A DNA stretch of 19,548 bases from Clostridiales bacterium (lineage in GTDB: Bacteria > Bacillota > Clostridia > Christensenellales > Aristaeellaceae), in assembly GCA_004555535.1 (NCBI GenBank), contig SFHU01000046.1, forward strand, positions 1 through 19,548, read 5' to 3'. Numbering within the stretch: position 1 is the stretch's first letter; every line of letters begins with the position of its first letter. This document shows, in pieces, positions 1-7,041 of the stretch. A program made the translations under genes and the position numbers. The notes beneath the pieces are model-generated. The model was not told where the DNA came from and made no database searches. It worked only from the letters and a program-made list of their open reading frames with translations.

Positions 1-468
1 CGCGGCGTTGGCCACCAGCACGCCGATGGCGCCCAGGCCGATGACGCCCAGCGTCTTGCCGCGCAGCTCCGGGCCGACGAAGGCCTTCTTGCCCTTCTCG
101 ACGGCCTTTTCCACCTGGTCGCCCTGGCCCTTGAGCGTGCGCGCCCACTCGATGCCGCCCACGACGTCGCGGCAGGAGAGCAGCAGGCCGCACAGCACCA
201 TCTCGCACACGGCGTTGGCATTCGCGCCCGGCGTGTTGAAGACGCAGATGCCACGCTCGGAGCAGGCGTCGACAGGGATGTTGTTGTAGCCCGCGCCGGC
301 GCGCGCGATGCTCAGCACGCTCTCGGGGATGGGCGTCTCATGCATCGAGGCGGAGCGCACGAGAATCGCGTCCGGCGCCTGCGCGTCGTCGCTGACGCTG
401 TACTGCTCGCCGAGCTGGGTATAGATCGCGGAGGAAATCGCGTTGAGGGTCTTGATCTGATAAGCCAT
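1..468 (-). CDS. serA: D-3-phosphoglycerate dehydrogenase, N-terminal part (cut by window edge)
   Basis: Catalyses the NAD-dependent oxidation of 3-phosphoglycerate to 3-phosphohydroxypyruvate, the first step of serine synthesis in the cytoplasm. The 156 visible residues start MAYQIKTLNA. They hold the substrate-domain signature RAGAGYNNIP (residues 57-66) and the beginning of the nucleotide-binding Rossmann fold, GLGAIG (144-149), in the order expected for D-2-hydroxyacid dehydrogenases. The catalytic Arg/Glu/His and any C-terminal ACT domain lie beyond the left edge, so the short or long SerA form cannot be decided. The start is set by the AAAGGAC ribosome binding site just upstream. It follows serC with a 16-nt gap and is almost certainly co-transcribed with it. 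The serC neighbour makes SerA far more likely than another hydroxyacid dehydrogenase. Confidence 0.93.
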   Translation of the reverse strand, partial: MAYQIKTLNAISSAIYTQLGEQYSVSDDAQAPDAILVRSASMHETPIPESVLSIARAGAGYNNIPVDACSERGICVFNTPGANANAVCEMVLCGLLLSCRDVVGGIEWARTLKGQGDQVEKAVEKGKKAFVGPELRGKTLGVIGLGAIGVLVANAA

Positions 469-484
469 GACGGGCCGTCCTTTC

Positions 485-1555
485 TCAGGCGTTTTTCGCC
501 TCGAAATCCTTCATGAAGGCGACGAGCTTCTCAACGCCCTCGATGGGCATGGCGTTGTAGATGCTCGCGCGCATGCCGCCGACGATGCGGTGGCCCTTGA
601 GGTTCACCAGGCCCTGCGCCGCTGCCTCCTTGACAAAGAGCGCGTCCTTGTCGGCGTCGCCGGTGACGAAGGTCACGTTCATGCGGCTGCGGTCCTTTGC
701 GCGGGCCGTGCCCCTGAAGAGCCTGCTCTCGTCGAGGAAATCATAGAGCAGCTTCGCCTTCTCGATGTTGACCTTTTCAAGCGCCGCGACGCCGCCCTGC
801 GCCTTGATCCACTGGAAGGTCAGCCCGGCGACGTAGATGCCGAAGCAGTTGGGCGTGTTGAGCATGCTGTCCGCATCGGCCATCTTCTGAAAGCTCATGA
901 CCTTCGGCGTGATGGGCAGCTCATGGCCCAGCAGATCCTCGCGCACGATCAGGATGACGACGCCCGCGGGGGCGACGTTCTTCTGTGCGCCGGCGTAGAT
1001 GACGCCGAATTTGCTGACGTCGTAGACCTCTGAGAGGATGTTGGAGGACATGTCGGCGACCAGCGGCACGCCGTTCGTCTGCGGGATGTGGTCCCAGCGG
1101 GTGCCGTAGATGGTGTTGTTCGTCGTGATGTGGACATACTTCGCGTCCGGGGAGAGCGTATAGTCCGGAATGTAGCTGTAGCCGTCCTCGCGGGAGGAGC
1201 CGGCGACGGCGACCTCGCCGTACTTCTTCGCCTCTACGAGCGCGTTGTGGGCGAAGTTGCCGGAATCGACATAGTCGGCCTTGCCGCCGTCCATGAGGTT
1301 CATCGCCACGGCGGCGAACATCGCTGTCGCGCCGCCCTGGAGGAACATGACCTTGTAGCCCTCCGGGACGCCCATGACGTCCTTGAGGTCGGCGACCGCC
1401 TTGTCAAAGATCTCCAGATACATCTTGGAGCGATGGCTCATCTCCATGACGGACATGCCGGTATTTCCGTAGCAAAGCAGCTCCCGCTGCACCTGCTCAA
1501 GCACGGGCAGCGGCAGCATCGACGGGCCCGGCGCAAAATTGAACACGCGATCCAT
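485..1555 (-). CDS. serC: Phosphoserine aminotransferase
   Basis: PLP-dependent class V aminotransferase that converts 3-phosphohydroxypyruvate and glutamate to phosphoserine and 2-oxoglutarate, the second step of serine synthesis; the family can also act in pyridoxal phosphate synthesis. The 356-aa product matches the usual length of about 360. It begins MDRVFNFAPGPSMLP, the typical SerC N-terminus (FNFxPGPxxLP). It contains GGATAMF (74-80) for cofactor phosphate binding, ADMSSN with Asp168, and the PLP Schiff-base lysine in AGAQKN (Lys192). The frame stays open further upstream, but the ATG at 1555 is chosen because AGGAGG lies 8 nt before it and the predicted promoter (1641-1669) lies inside the longer frame. 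serA follows after 16 nt. No phosphoserine phosphatase gene is visible. Confidence 0.96.
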   Translation of the reverse strand: MDRVFNFAPGPSMLPLPVLEQVQRELLCYGNTGMSVMEMSHRSKMYLEIFDKAVADLKDVMGVPEGYKVMFLQGGATAMFAAVAMNLMDGGKADYVDSGNFAHNALVEAKKYGEVAVAGSSREDGYSYIPDYTLSPDAKYVHITTNNTIYGTRWDHIPQTNGVPLVADMSSNILSEVYDVSKFGVIYAGAQKNVAPAGVVILIVREDLLGHELPITPKVMSFQKMADADSMLNTPNCFGIYVAGLTFQWIKAQGGVAALEKVNIEKAKLLYDFLDESRLFRGTARAKDRSRMNVTFVTGDADKDALFVKEAAAQGLVNLKGHRIVGGMRASIYNAMPIEGVEKLVAFMKDFEAKNA

Positions 1556-1640
1556 GTGAACAGCCTCCTCTTCTTTGACGCTTTCCCGAAATTGCAGGAT
1601 GGAAGCGCAGAACAACCATTTTCGGGGAAGGTATTGCCCT

Positions 1641-1669
1641 ATCTTACCACGAAGGAGACAGAATTTCAA
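1641..1669 (-). promoter_or_regulatory. Sigma-A promoter of serC-serA
   Basis: On the minus strand, TTGAAA (1664-1669) and TAAGAT (1641-1646) are separated by exactly 17 nt, with an extended TGG before the -10 box. Transcription should start near 1634, leaving a leader of about 80 nt without an obvious riboswitch or T-box. Confidence 0.65.
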
Positions 1670-1752
1670 TGCCATCTTTGAATTTGCACCCGTCACAGCG
1701 CCCATCTTTGTGAAAAAAGTTGCAAGCCGCCGTTTTTTCCTTTGAATTTGGC

Positions 1753-1781
1753 TTGATTTCCCTGTGCAGTTTTGCTATACT
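1753..1781 (+). promoter_or_regulatory. Sigma-A promoter of the SDR gene
   Basis: TTGATT (1753-1758) and TATACT (1776-1781) have a 17-nt spacer, and a TGC precedes the -10 box (extended -10). It diverges from the serC promoter, with about 84 nt between the two -35 boxes. The leader contains a small GC hairpin (GGGGC/GCCCC) at roughly 1790-1810, before the AAGGAGGAG ribosome binding site. Confidence 0.75.
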
Positions 1782-1862
1782 GAGCAAAAGGGGCTGCGAT
1801 AGCCGCCCCCTATGGAAGCATGCGATAGACAATATGACCATACGATTAAGGAGGAGTTTCCC

Positions 1863-2663
1863 ATGAACAGACTCAAGGACAAAGTGGCCATCGTTACCGG
1901 CTCCACCAGCGGCATCGGCATCGGCATCGCCAAGCTGTACGCGGCCGAGGGCGCGAAGGTCGTCATCTGCGGCCGCCGCGCGGAGAAGGGCCAGGCCGTC
2001 GTCGACGAGATCGTCAAGGCGGGCGGCGAGGCCAGCTACCACTTCATGGACATCACCGATCCGTCCAGCATCGAGGCCCTCATGGCGGATACCGTCGAGA
2101 AGTACGGCAAGATCGACATCCTGGTCAACAACGCCGCCAACGTCGCGCTCAAGGACGGCCGCGTGGACGAGTTGACCATCGAGATGTGGGACGCCATCTT
2201 CCAGAGCGACATGCGCGGCACCTTCTACACCACCAAGTGCGCGCTGCCCTACATGCAGAAGAACAACGGCGGCTCCATCGTCAACATCGGCTCCATGGCC
2301 TCCTGCGCCGGTGACCTCGGCTCCACCGCCTATGCCTGCGCCAAGGCCGGCGTCGACATGCTGACCCAGTCCGTCGCCCTCCAATACGGCAAGAGCAACA
2401 TCCGCTGCAACTGCGTCCGTCCGGGCCTCATCGTGACCCCGCAGAACGAGGCGCATGTGCCGCAGGCCCTCAAGGACATCTTCCTGAGCAACATCATGGT
2501 CAACCGCTATGGCTGCCCGGAGGATATCGGCTACCTGTGCGTCTACCTCGGCTCCGACGAGAGCACCTATGTGACCGGCCAGATCATGACCGTCGACGGC
2601 GGCCTGAACTCCCACACCACCACCGTGGCGCAGTTCCGCGCGATGGCCTCCCGCACCTGGTAA
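1863..2663 (+). CDS. Short-chain dehydrogenase/reductase (classical SDR), substrate unknown
   Basis: Probable NAD(P)H-dependent cytoplasmic oxidoreductase of 266 aa, a normal classical SDR length. Visible motifs are the cofactor loop TGSTSGIG (12-19), NNAA (89-92), the catalytic triad Ser144, Tyr157 and Lys161 in the YACAK motif, and the C-terminal VDGG (244-247). Arg38-Arg39 after the second strand suggests a preference for NADP(H), which is an inference. ATG 1863 is chosen because AAGGAGGAG lies just upstream; an ATG at 1812 lacks such a site. Family members include FabG-like ketoacyl reductases, sugar dehydrogenases and hydroxysteroid dehydrogenases, and the sequence alone does not choose between them. 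The gene has its own promoter, diverges from serC, and is followed by the fhs regulatory region without a clear terminator, so some read-through into the riboswitch is possible. Confidence 0.9.
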   Translation: MNRLKDKVAIVTGSTSGIGIGIAKLYAAEGAKVVICGRRAEKGQAVVDEIVKAGGEASYHFMDITDPSSIEALMADTVEKYGKIDILVNNAANVALKDGRVDELTIEMWDAIFQSDMRGTFYTTKCALPYMQKNNGGSIVNIGSMASCAGDLGSTAYACAKAGVDMLTQSVALQYGKSNIRCNCVRPGLIVTPQNEAHVPQALKDIFLSNIMVNRYGCPEDIGYLCVYLGSDESTYVTGQIMTVDGGLNSHTTTVAQFRAMASRTW

Positions 2664-2681
2664 ACCACGGGTTTTCACCTC

Positions 2682-2710
2682 TTGACGATCCGCGGCGTTT
2701 GTGCTATGCT
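2682..2710 (+). promoter_or_regulatory. Sigma-A promoter of the ZTP riboswitch/fhs transcript
   Basis: TTGACG (2682-2687) and TATGCT (2705-2710) have a 17-nt spacer, with TGC directly before the -10 box. Transcription should start near 2717, just ahead of the aptamer. Confidence 0.7.
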
Positions 2711-2716
2711 AACGCC

Positions 2717-2826
2717 ACAAGCGGTATGACTGACGGAAGTGGAGAAACCACAGGGAAGTATCGCGGCGCGAAAGCGCTATTATGCCGACCGTCTGGGCGC
2801 ACTGAGCAATCGGTGCGCCCTTTTTT
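2717..2826 (+). promoter_or_regulatory. ZTP/ZMP riboswitch (pfl RNA) upstream of fhs
   Basis: The region shows the two conserved halves of the pfl motif. The 5' half reads GACTGACGG, a GUGG-loop-CCAC hairpin (GTGGAGAAACCAC) and CAGGGAAG (about 2728-2759). The 3' half reads CCGACCGTCTGGGC (2785-2798). A variable hairpin (GCGC-GAAA-GCGC) joins the two. The class binds the purine intermediates ZTP/ZMP, which accumulate when 10-formyl-THF is scarce, and commonly controls fhs. Here the 3' end of the aptamer shares bases with the terminator stem, so ligand binding should prevent termination and turn fhs on. Class assignment is by motif reading, not by covariance search. Confidence 0.9.
2795..2826 (+). 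terminator. Intrinsic terminator of the ZTP riboswitch
   Basis: An 11-bp stem, GGGCGCACTGA paired with TCGGTGCGCCC (one G-U pair), is closed by a GCAA tetraloop and followed by six T (2821-2826). Its first four bases are the last bases of the aptamer's CCGACCGTCTGGGC, which makes the two folds mutually exclusive. Confidence 0.92.
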
Positions 2827-2858
2827 CAGGCCACCGGATGAAGGAGGTTTCTTGATTC

Positions 2859-4529
2859 ATGAGAAGCGATATCGAAATCGCGCAGGCGTGTACCCCCAAG
2901 CCCATCGATGAGATTGCCGCGCGCGCCGGGATTCCCAGCGAGCTGCTGGAGCACTATGGCCGCTACAAGGCCAAGGTCGACTATCTCGCCCTGCAGGATC
3001 GCCCGGCGAAGGGCAAGCTCGTGCTGGTGACGGCGATCAACCCGACCCCCGCGGGCGAGGGCAAGACGACCGTCTCCATCGGCCTGGCCGACGCGCTCAA
3101 TCTGGAGGGCCAGAACGTCTGCCTCGCGCTGCGCGAGCCGTCCCTGGGCCCTGTCTTCGGCGTGAAGGGCGGCGCGACCGGCGGCGGCTATGCGCAGGTC
3201 ATCCCGATGGAGGACATCAACCTCCACTTTACCGGCGACATGCACGCCATCACTGCGGCCAACAACCTGCTCGCCGCGATGGTGGACAACAGCATCCAGC
3301 AGGGCAACCCGCTTTCGATCGATCCGCGCCGCGTGACCTGGAAGCGCTGCATGGACATGAACGACCGGCAGCTGCGCAATATCCTGGATGGCCTGGGCGG
3401 CAAGGCCAACGGCACCCCGCGCGAGGACGGCTTTGACATCACCACCGCCAGCGAGATCATGGCGACGCTCTGCCTCGCCTCCTCCATCGCCGACCTCAAG
3501 GCGCGCATCGCGCGCATCGTCGTCGCGCGCACCTACGACGACAGGCCCGTGACCGCGGGCGACATCCACGCCCAGGGCGCCGTCGCGGCGCTGCTGCGCG
3601 ACGCGCTGCGCCCGAACCTCGTGCAGACGCTGATCGGCACGCCCGCGTTCGTCCACGGCGGCCCGTTCGCCAACATCGCCCACGGCTGCAACACGGTCAT
3701 CGCGACGAAGACCGCGCTGCGCCTGGCGGACGTCGTCGTGACGGAGGCCGGCTTCGGCGCGGATCTGGGCGCGGAGAAGTTCATCGACATCAAGTGCCGC
3801 ATGGCGGGGCTGACGCCCGGCGCCGTCGTGCTGGTGGCGACCGTGCGCGCGCTCAAGAGCCACGGCGGCGTCGCCAAGGCCGATCTGGGCACGGAGAACC
3901 TGGAGGCACTGGAGCGCGGCCTCGCGAACCTGCGCCGCCACCTGCGCAATATCCGCGAGGTCTGGGGCCTGCGCCCGGTCGTCGCGCTCAACCGCTTCAC
4001 CAGCGACACCGACGCGGAGATCGAGCTCGTGCGCCGCGCCGCTGCCGAGACGGGCGCGAAGGTCGCGCTCTGCGAGGTCTGGGCGAAGGGCGGCGAGGGC
4101 GGCCGCGAGCTGGCGCGCCTGGTGCTCGACGAGCTGGCGCAGGCGGAGCCGGAGAAGTTCTCCTTCACCTATCCGGACGAGCTGCCGCTGGCGGACAAGA
4201 TCCGCGCCGTCGCCACGCGCATCTATGGCGCCAGGGACGTCTCCTTCGCCCCCGCCGCGATGAAGACGATCCGGCAGCTGACCGACGAGGGCTGCGGGAG
4301 CATGCCCGTGTGCATCGCCAAGACGCAGTATTCCTTCTCCGACGATCCCAAGAAGCTCGGCGCGCCGGAAGGCTTCACCCTCACGATCCGCCAGGTGCGC
4401 GTCAGCGCGGGCGCGGGCTTCGTCGTCGCGCTCGCCGGCGACATCATGACGATGCCGGGCCTGCCGAAGGTGCCGGCGGCAGTCAATATCGACGTGACCG
4501 ATGACGGCGTGATCACGGGCCTCTTCTGA
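2859..4529 (+). CDS. fhs: Formate--tetrahydrofolate ligase (10-formyl-THF synthetase)
   Basis: Makes 10-formyl-THF from formate, THF and ATP in the cytoplasm, supplying purine synthesis and, in acetogens, the methyl branch of the Wood-Ljungdahl pathway. The 556-aa product matches the family length of about 555-560. It shows the P-loop TPAGEGKTT (63-71), the family block GVKGGATGGGYAQVIPMEDI (101-120) followed by NLHFTGD, and the second signature HGGPFANIAHGCN (around nt 3655-3693). The start is fixed by AAGGAGG at 2841-2847. The gene is preceded by a ZTP riboswitch, so it should be induced when formyl-folate runs short. No folD, fchA or other Wood-Ljungdahl genes are in view, so a purine-supply role is the safer reading. 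It converges on the minus-strand gene at 4625. Confidence 0.97.
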   Translation: MRSDIEIAQACTPKPIDEIAARAGIPSELLEHYGRYKAKVDYLALQDRPAKGKLVLVTAINPTPAGEGKTTVSIGLADALNLEGQNVCLALREPSLGPVFGVKGGATGGGYAQVIPMEDINLHFTGDMHAITAANNLLAAMVDNSIQQGNPLSIDPRRVTWKRCMDMNDRQLRNILDGLGGKANGTPREDGFDITTASEIMATLCLASSIADLKARIARIVVARTYDDRPVTAGDIHAQGAVAALLRDALRPNLVQTLIGTPAFVHGGPFANIAHGCNTVIATKTALRLADVVVTEAGFGADLGAEKFIDIKCRMAGLTPGAVVLVATVRALKSHGGVAKADLGTENLEALERGLANLRRHLRNIREVWGLRPVVALNRFTSDTDAEIELVRRAAAETGAKVALCEVWAKGGEGGRELARLVLDELAQAEPEKFSFTYPDELPLADKIRAVATRIYGARDVSFAPAAMKTIRQLTDEGCGSMPVCIAKTQYSFSDDPKKLGAPEGFTLTIRQVRVSAGAGFVVALAGDIMTMPGLPKVPAAVNIDVTDDGVITGLF

Positions 4530-4561
4530 GCCGCTTGCGTTCGCGCGAAGCAAAGCGGGGT

Positions 4562-4605
4562 CAAGGGGTTCACCCCCCTTGCGGGTCCGGGGGCAGGGCC
4601 CCGGG
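4562..4605. repeat. GC-rich tandem double-hairpin element (REP-like)
   Basis: Two adjacent inverted repeats fill the 95-nt gap between convergent genes: CAAGGGG/CCCCTTG (4562-4568 with 4575-4581) and CCGGGG/CCCCGG (4587-4592 with 4599-4604), joined by a GCGGGT linker that recurs after the second hairpin. Neither has a real T-tract. This style of element resembles the dispersed palindromic repeats often seen between genes in GC-rich bacteria. No second copy was found in this window, so dispersal is unproven. It could also act as a bidirectional transcription barrier. Confidence 0.45.
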
Positions 4606-4624
4606 CGGGTCTTTGGCAGCAGCC

Positions 4625-5098
4625 CTACCGTACCCGCAGCCGCGTCTCCCCGCTGCGCAGGTACATCCGCTCAGGATAGACGCCCATCGCGTTGAACTCG
4701 AAGAACACCTCCCGCGCGCCGGCGTCGGTCATGCCCCGCGCCCCGGCCATCGCCTCGCTGAGCACGTTGCCCTCGCCGTCGGTCAACACGGCGCGGCGGC
4801 CCCAGCGAGCGTTGACCTCCGCCGCGCTCCAGTTGCGGTCGACCGCAAACATCCCCGCCGCCGTGCGCCGGTCGCGCTCCGCCTGCGCCTCAAGCGCCTC
4901 CGGCGTGGGCTCCATCGTCACGCACAGGTAGATCCGCACGGACGCGTAGATGACATGCACGCCCGAGGCGACGCTCTCCCCGAGATCGGTGAGCGCGCGC
5001 AGCGTCTGCGTCGTGCTGCCCGGGACCGGACGCTCACGCTGCCGCCTCTTCGGCGGCTCAAAGAGCCGGGAAAGATCCTCTGCGCGGATGCCAAACAT
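4625..5098 (-). CDS. Hypothetical cytoplasmic protein, family not recognised
   Basis: A 157-aa protein I do not recognise. It has no signal peptide or membrane segment. The N-terminal third is basic and proline-containing (LFEPPKRRQRERPVPG, residues 12-27). The middle is a short beta-type stretch (VHVIYASVRIYLCVTM) followed by a charged helix (PEALEAQAERDRR). The C-terminal part has an alternating strand/turn pattern with DGEGN and REVFFEFNAM, suggesting a small beta-rich domain. The gene looks real: GAGGAGG lies 7 nt before the ATG, and it sits in a clean slot between convergent fhs and the divergent rhodanese gene. No clear promoter was found in the 196-nt divergent spacer on this strand. 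It may be linked to the rhodanese only by position. Confidence 0.7.
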   Translation of the reverse strand: MFGIRAEDLSRLFEPPKRRQRERPVPGSTTQTLRALTDLGESVASGVHVIYASVRIYLCVTMEPTPEALEAQAERDRRTAAGMFAVDRNWSAAEVNARWGRRAVLTDGEGNVLSEAMAGARGMTDAGAREVFFEFNAMGVYPERMYLRSGETRLRVR

Positions 5099-5236
5099 GC
5101 CGGTTCCTCCTCTGTGTGCCTGCTCCGGCGCGCCTTGCCGCCGGGCCTCTGTCCCTTTATCCCTTTAGACGCGCGAAACCTGACAGCTTTTGCGCGCGGC
5201 GGCATCTTTTGGAAAAACTCCAACGCGGCGCGCGCA

Positions 5237-5265
5237 TTGACACCGCGGCGCGGCGGGTGTATCAT
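5237..5265 (+). promoter_or_regulatory. Sigma-A promoter of the rhodanese gene
   Basis: A perfect TTGACA (5237-5242) and TATCAT (5260-5265) are separated by 17 nt. Transcription should start near 5272, giving a very short leader of about 22 nt that holds little beyond the AGGAGG at 5283-5288. Confidence 0.8.
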
Positions 5266-5294
5266 GGGCGCGGCAAAAGCTGAGGAGGATGACC

Positions 5295-5630
5295 ATGGAG
5301 GACTATCAGAAGACCGCCGCGCAGATGGCGGCGGACACGCGGGACAAGCTGATCATCGACCTGCGCAGGGAGGAGGACAGCCGGCGCAGCTCCTGCCCGG
5401 GCGCCGTCTCCCTGTGGTGGGAGACGATGGCGCGGACGATTCAGGAGGAGGGCGTCGAGGCGCTTCGCCTGCCGAAGGACAGGCCGCTCTACCTGCTCTG
5501 CTACACCGGCGAAACGAGCGACGAATACGCGCAGCTGCTTCGCGGCGAGGGCTATGACGCCTGGAGCGTCGCGCAGGGCTATCGGGGCTATCTGCGCCAC
5601 GCGCTGGGGCTGGATGCCCCCGGGACGTAA
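5295..5630 (+). CDS. Single-domain rhodanese-like sulfurtransferase
   Basis: A 111-aa single rhodanese domain, the usual length for GlpE/PspE-like proteins. The N-terminal strand LIIDLRREED matches the family's 'DVRxxxE' motif. The active-site loop is CYTGETS with the persulfide-forming cysteine at residue 69. The region after it (DEYAQLLRGEGYDAWSVAQG) matches the 'A..L...G...V..L.GG' end of the domain. It probably carries sulfane sulfur to a cytoplasmic acceptor; the partner is unknown. An ATG at 5289 directly abuts the AGGAGG and cannot be used efficiently, so the start is set at 5295, 6 nt after it. There is no signal peptide. It is transcribed alone from a strong promoter and shares a terminator with the convergent membrane-protein gene. 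Confidence 0.88.
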   Translation: MEDYQKTAAQMAADTRDKLIIDLRREEDSRRSSCPGAVSLWWETMARTIQEEGVEALRLPKDRPLYLLCYTGETSDEYAQLLRGEGYDAWSVAQGYRGYLRHALGLDAPGT

Positions 5631-5648
5631 ATTCCTTTGGAAAACCCA

Positions 5649-5707
5649 AAAAAGCGGGACTCTCCCGGGACGGCGATGCCGTCTCTCCGAGGGAAGTCCC
5701 GCTTTTT
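5649..5707. terminator. Bidirectional terminator between convergent genes
   Basis: AAAAAGCGGGACT (5649-5661) and AGTCCCGCTTTTT (5695-5707) form a 13-bp perfect inverted repeat whose ends are an A-tract and a T-tract, so it works in both directions. The intervening arm folds further (GACGGC-GAT-GCCGTC). It ends the rhodanese gene on the plus strand and the membrane-protein gene on the minus strand. Confidence 0.92.
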
Positions 5708-5734
5708 CATCCAATGGCTTCGCCGGCAGGGCGC

Positions 5735-6397
5735 TCACTGCGCCCGCTTCATTGCGCGGTAGCCGATCCACACGGTGCAGACGTAGGCGCACGTCTTGGG
5801 GATCATCAGCATGCCCACCGCCGGGACGCTGTCCGCAAACAGCACGACCGGAATATAGCAGGCGAAGCTCACGACCACGGTCAGCCACAGCCAGCGGAAG
5901 TCGCCGTCCCGCTTCTCCTTCGCGCTGCGGTAAAACAGCGCGACGACCAGCGCGCCGAGCAGCGTGAACGGGATATTGCGCCAGATGCCCCAGGAGAGCG
6001 GCGGATGCGCGCTCGTCCAGGCGTTCTGCGGCATGAGGCACAGCGCGGCGCGGCTGAGCGCGAGCACCCAGACGGCTACCGTCAGCTCCCTGCGCCCCTT
6101 CACCTCATAGCGCGAGCGCCAGACGTAGTACAGCAGCACGTAGAAGGCCGTCATCGTGATGGACGTGACCAGCTTGCCGATGCCCAGCGCCGCCGTATAC
6201 TGCTCCAGCCCCGTCGTGCACAGCGCGACGGCCCGGGGCACAAGGTGGAATGCGTCGCCGCAGCCCAGCGTCACGGCCATCGCGCCGTAGAGCCGGAACT
6301 GCCTGCGCCCGCAGCTGCCGCGCAGCATCAGCACGCCGAGCGTGATGACGCCGACGAGATAGACGATGTCAAACAGCGTTTCAAAGATTGCCTGCAT
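5735..6397 (-). CDS. Seven-helix integral membrane protein of unknown function, TetR-linked
   Basis: A 220-aa polytopic membrane protein with about seven hydrophobic helices (roughly residues 8-25, 37-56, 74-94, 104-120, 136-156, 166-186 and 192-212). Polar motifs sit at membrane borders: GDAFHLVPR (47-55), ending the second helix, and PPLSWGIWRNIP (132-143), leading into the fifth. These could line a site or bind a ligand, but I know no function for this family. It lacks the repeats and nucleotide motifs of a transporter ATPase. ATG 6397 is chosen because GGGAGGGG lies just upstream; an upstream in-frame ATG at 6427 falls inside the operator. The TetR gene is directly upstream on the same strand but ends in its own terminator, and the 68-nt gap carries a palindrome matching the one at the tetR promoter. 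The membrane protein is therefore the likely target of that repressor. Confidence 0.82.
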   Translation of the reverse strand: MQAIFETLFDIVYLVGVITLGVLMLRGSCGRRQFRLYGAMAVTLGCGDAFHLVPRAVALCTTGLEQYTAALGIGKLVTSITMTAFYVLLYYVWRSRYEVKGRRELTVAVWVLALSRAALCLMPQNAWTSAHPPLSWGIWRNIPFTLLGALVVALFYRSAKEKRDGDFRWLWLTVVVSFACYIPVVLFADSVPAVGMLMIPKTCAYVCTVWIGYRAMKRAQ

Positions 6398-6412
6398 GAA
6401 ACCCCTCCCTTT

Positions 6413-6434
6413 ATGAACCTTGTTCATGTTGAAC
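6413..6434. promoter_or_regulatory. Predicted TetR operator in front of the membrane-protein gene
   Basis: ATGAAC-CTT-GTTCAT (6413-6427) is a perfect inverted repeat with the same half-sites and spacing as the palindrome at 7042-7056. A third half-site, TGAAC (6430-6434), follows after another 3-nt spacer, giving TGAAC-N3-GTTCA-N3-TGAAC. It lies between the tetR terminator and the ribosome binding site of the membrane gene, where a bound repressor would block initiation or elongation. No good -35/-10 pair was found here. Confidence 0.75.
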
Positions 6435-6437
6435 CGG

Positions 6438-6461
6438 AAAAAAGCCCGCCCCGCGGGCGGG
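6438..6461 (-). terminator. Intrinsic terminator of the tetR gene
   Basis: A 7-bp GC stem (CCCGCCC 6445-6451 with GGGCGGG 6455-6461) with a 3-nt loop is followed on the minus strand by C then six T. It lies 4 nt past the tetR stop codon and separates this gene from the downstream membrane-protein gene. Confidence 0.8.
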
Positions 6462-6465
6462 AGCC

Positions 6466-7026
6466 TCAGCGGTAGATCACCCTGCGCACGATCCCGGTCA
6501 GCACAGCGCAGTCCGGCGCGCGCCGGATGAGCTGCACCAGCAGGTTGTCCAGCACGAAATCGACGAACGCCGCCTCGCTGAGCACGCCGTCAAAGGCATC
6601 GTGCGCAACCCGGGGATCCGCATGCAGCGCCGCGAGCAGGCCGGCCTTCATCTGCGCAAAGGCCTGATCCATCGCGCTGCGGGCCTCGCCCCGCTTCGCC
6701 TTGGCGATGGCGACGGCATGCCCTGTCAGAAAGCCGGGATACTGCGCCGCGCTCGTTTGCACGCGCGCAAACAGCCCCTCGATGACCACAGGAAACGCGC
6801 AGTCCGCCGCCCTGTCGGCGTCCAGGCGGAAGATCTCCCGCCAGATGCTCTCCACGGTGGCGATGAGCAGCTCGTCCTTGTCGGCAAAGTAGTTGTACAG
6901 CGTGCCCAGGGCGATGCCGCAGTCCGCAGCGACAGCGCGCATGCTCAACGACGAAAGGCCGCGCTCGGCAACGAGCCGGCGGCAGACCTCAAGGATCGCC
7001 TCCCTGGACGTGACGCCCGGATTCAT
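6466..7026 (-). CDS. TetR/AcrR-family transcriptional repressor, autoregulated
   Basis: A 186-aa DNA-binding regulator, close to the usual TetR size. The N-terminal helix-turn-helix covers about residues 27-48, with the family pattern LSMRAVAADCGIALGTLYNYFADKDEL. The C-terminal part is all-helical and presumably binds an unknown small ligand. Two ATGs follow the GGAGGG site. The first abuts it, so the second, 6 nt downstream (7026), is chosen. A fully consensus promoter overlaps the ATGAACA-A-TGTTCAT palindrome just upstream, the standard arrangement for self-repression, and a palindrome with the same half-sites precedes the downstream membrane-protein gene. The likely regulon is therefore itself plus that membrane protein. 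The inducer cannot be read from the sequence. Confidence 0.92.
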   Translation of the reverse strand: MNPGVTSREAILEVCRRLVAERGLSSLSMRAVAADCGIALGTLYNYFADKDELLIATVESIWREIFRLDADRAADCAFPVVIEGLFARVQTSAAQYPGFLTGHAVAIAKAKRGEARSAMDQAFAQMKAGLLAALHADPRVAHDAFDGVLSEAAFVDFVLDNLLVQLIRRAPDCAVLTGIVRRVIYR

Positions 7027-7041
7027 CCGCATCCCTCCAAT

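Noticed and set aside
1790..1810. GC hairpin in the SDR leader as a possible riboswitch or terminator
   Set aside because: The stem is only about 5 bp with no T-tract or conserved motif; it is noted only as a leader feature.
2826..4553. A 575-codon minus-strand open frame over fhs
   Set aside because: Shadow of fhs; it would also run through the riboswitch terminator and lacks any family motif.
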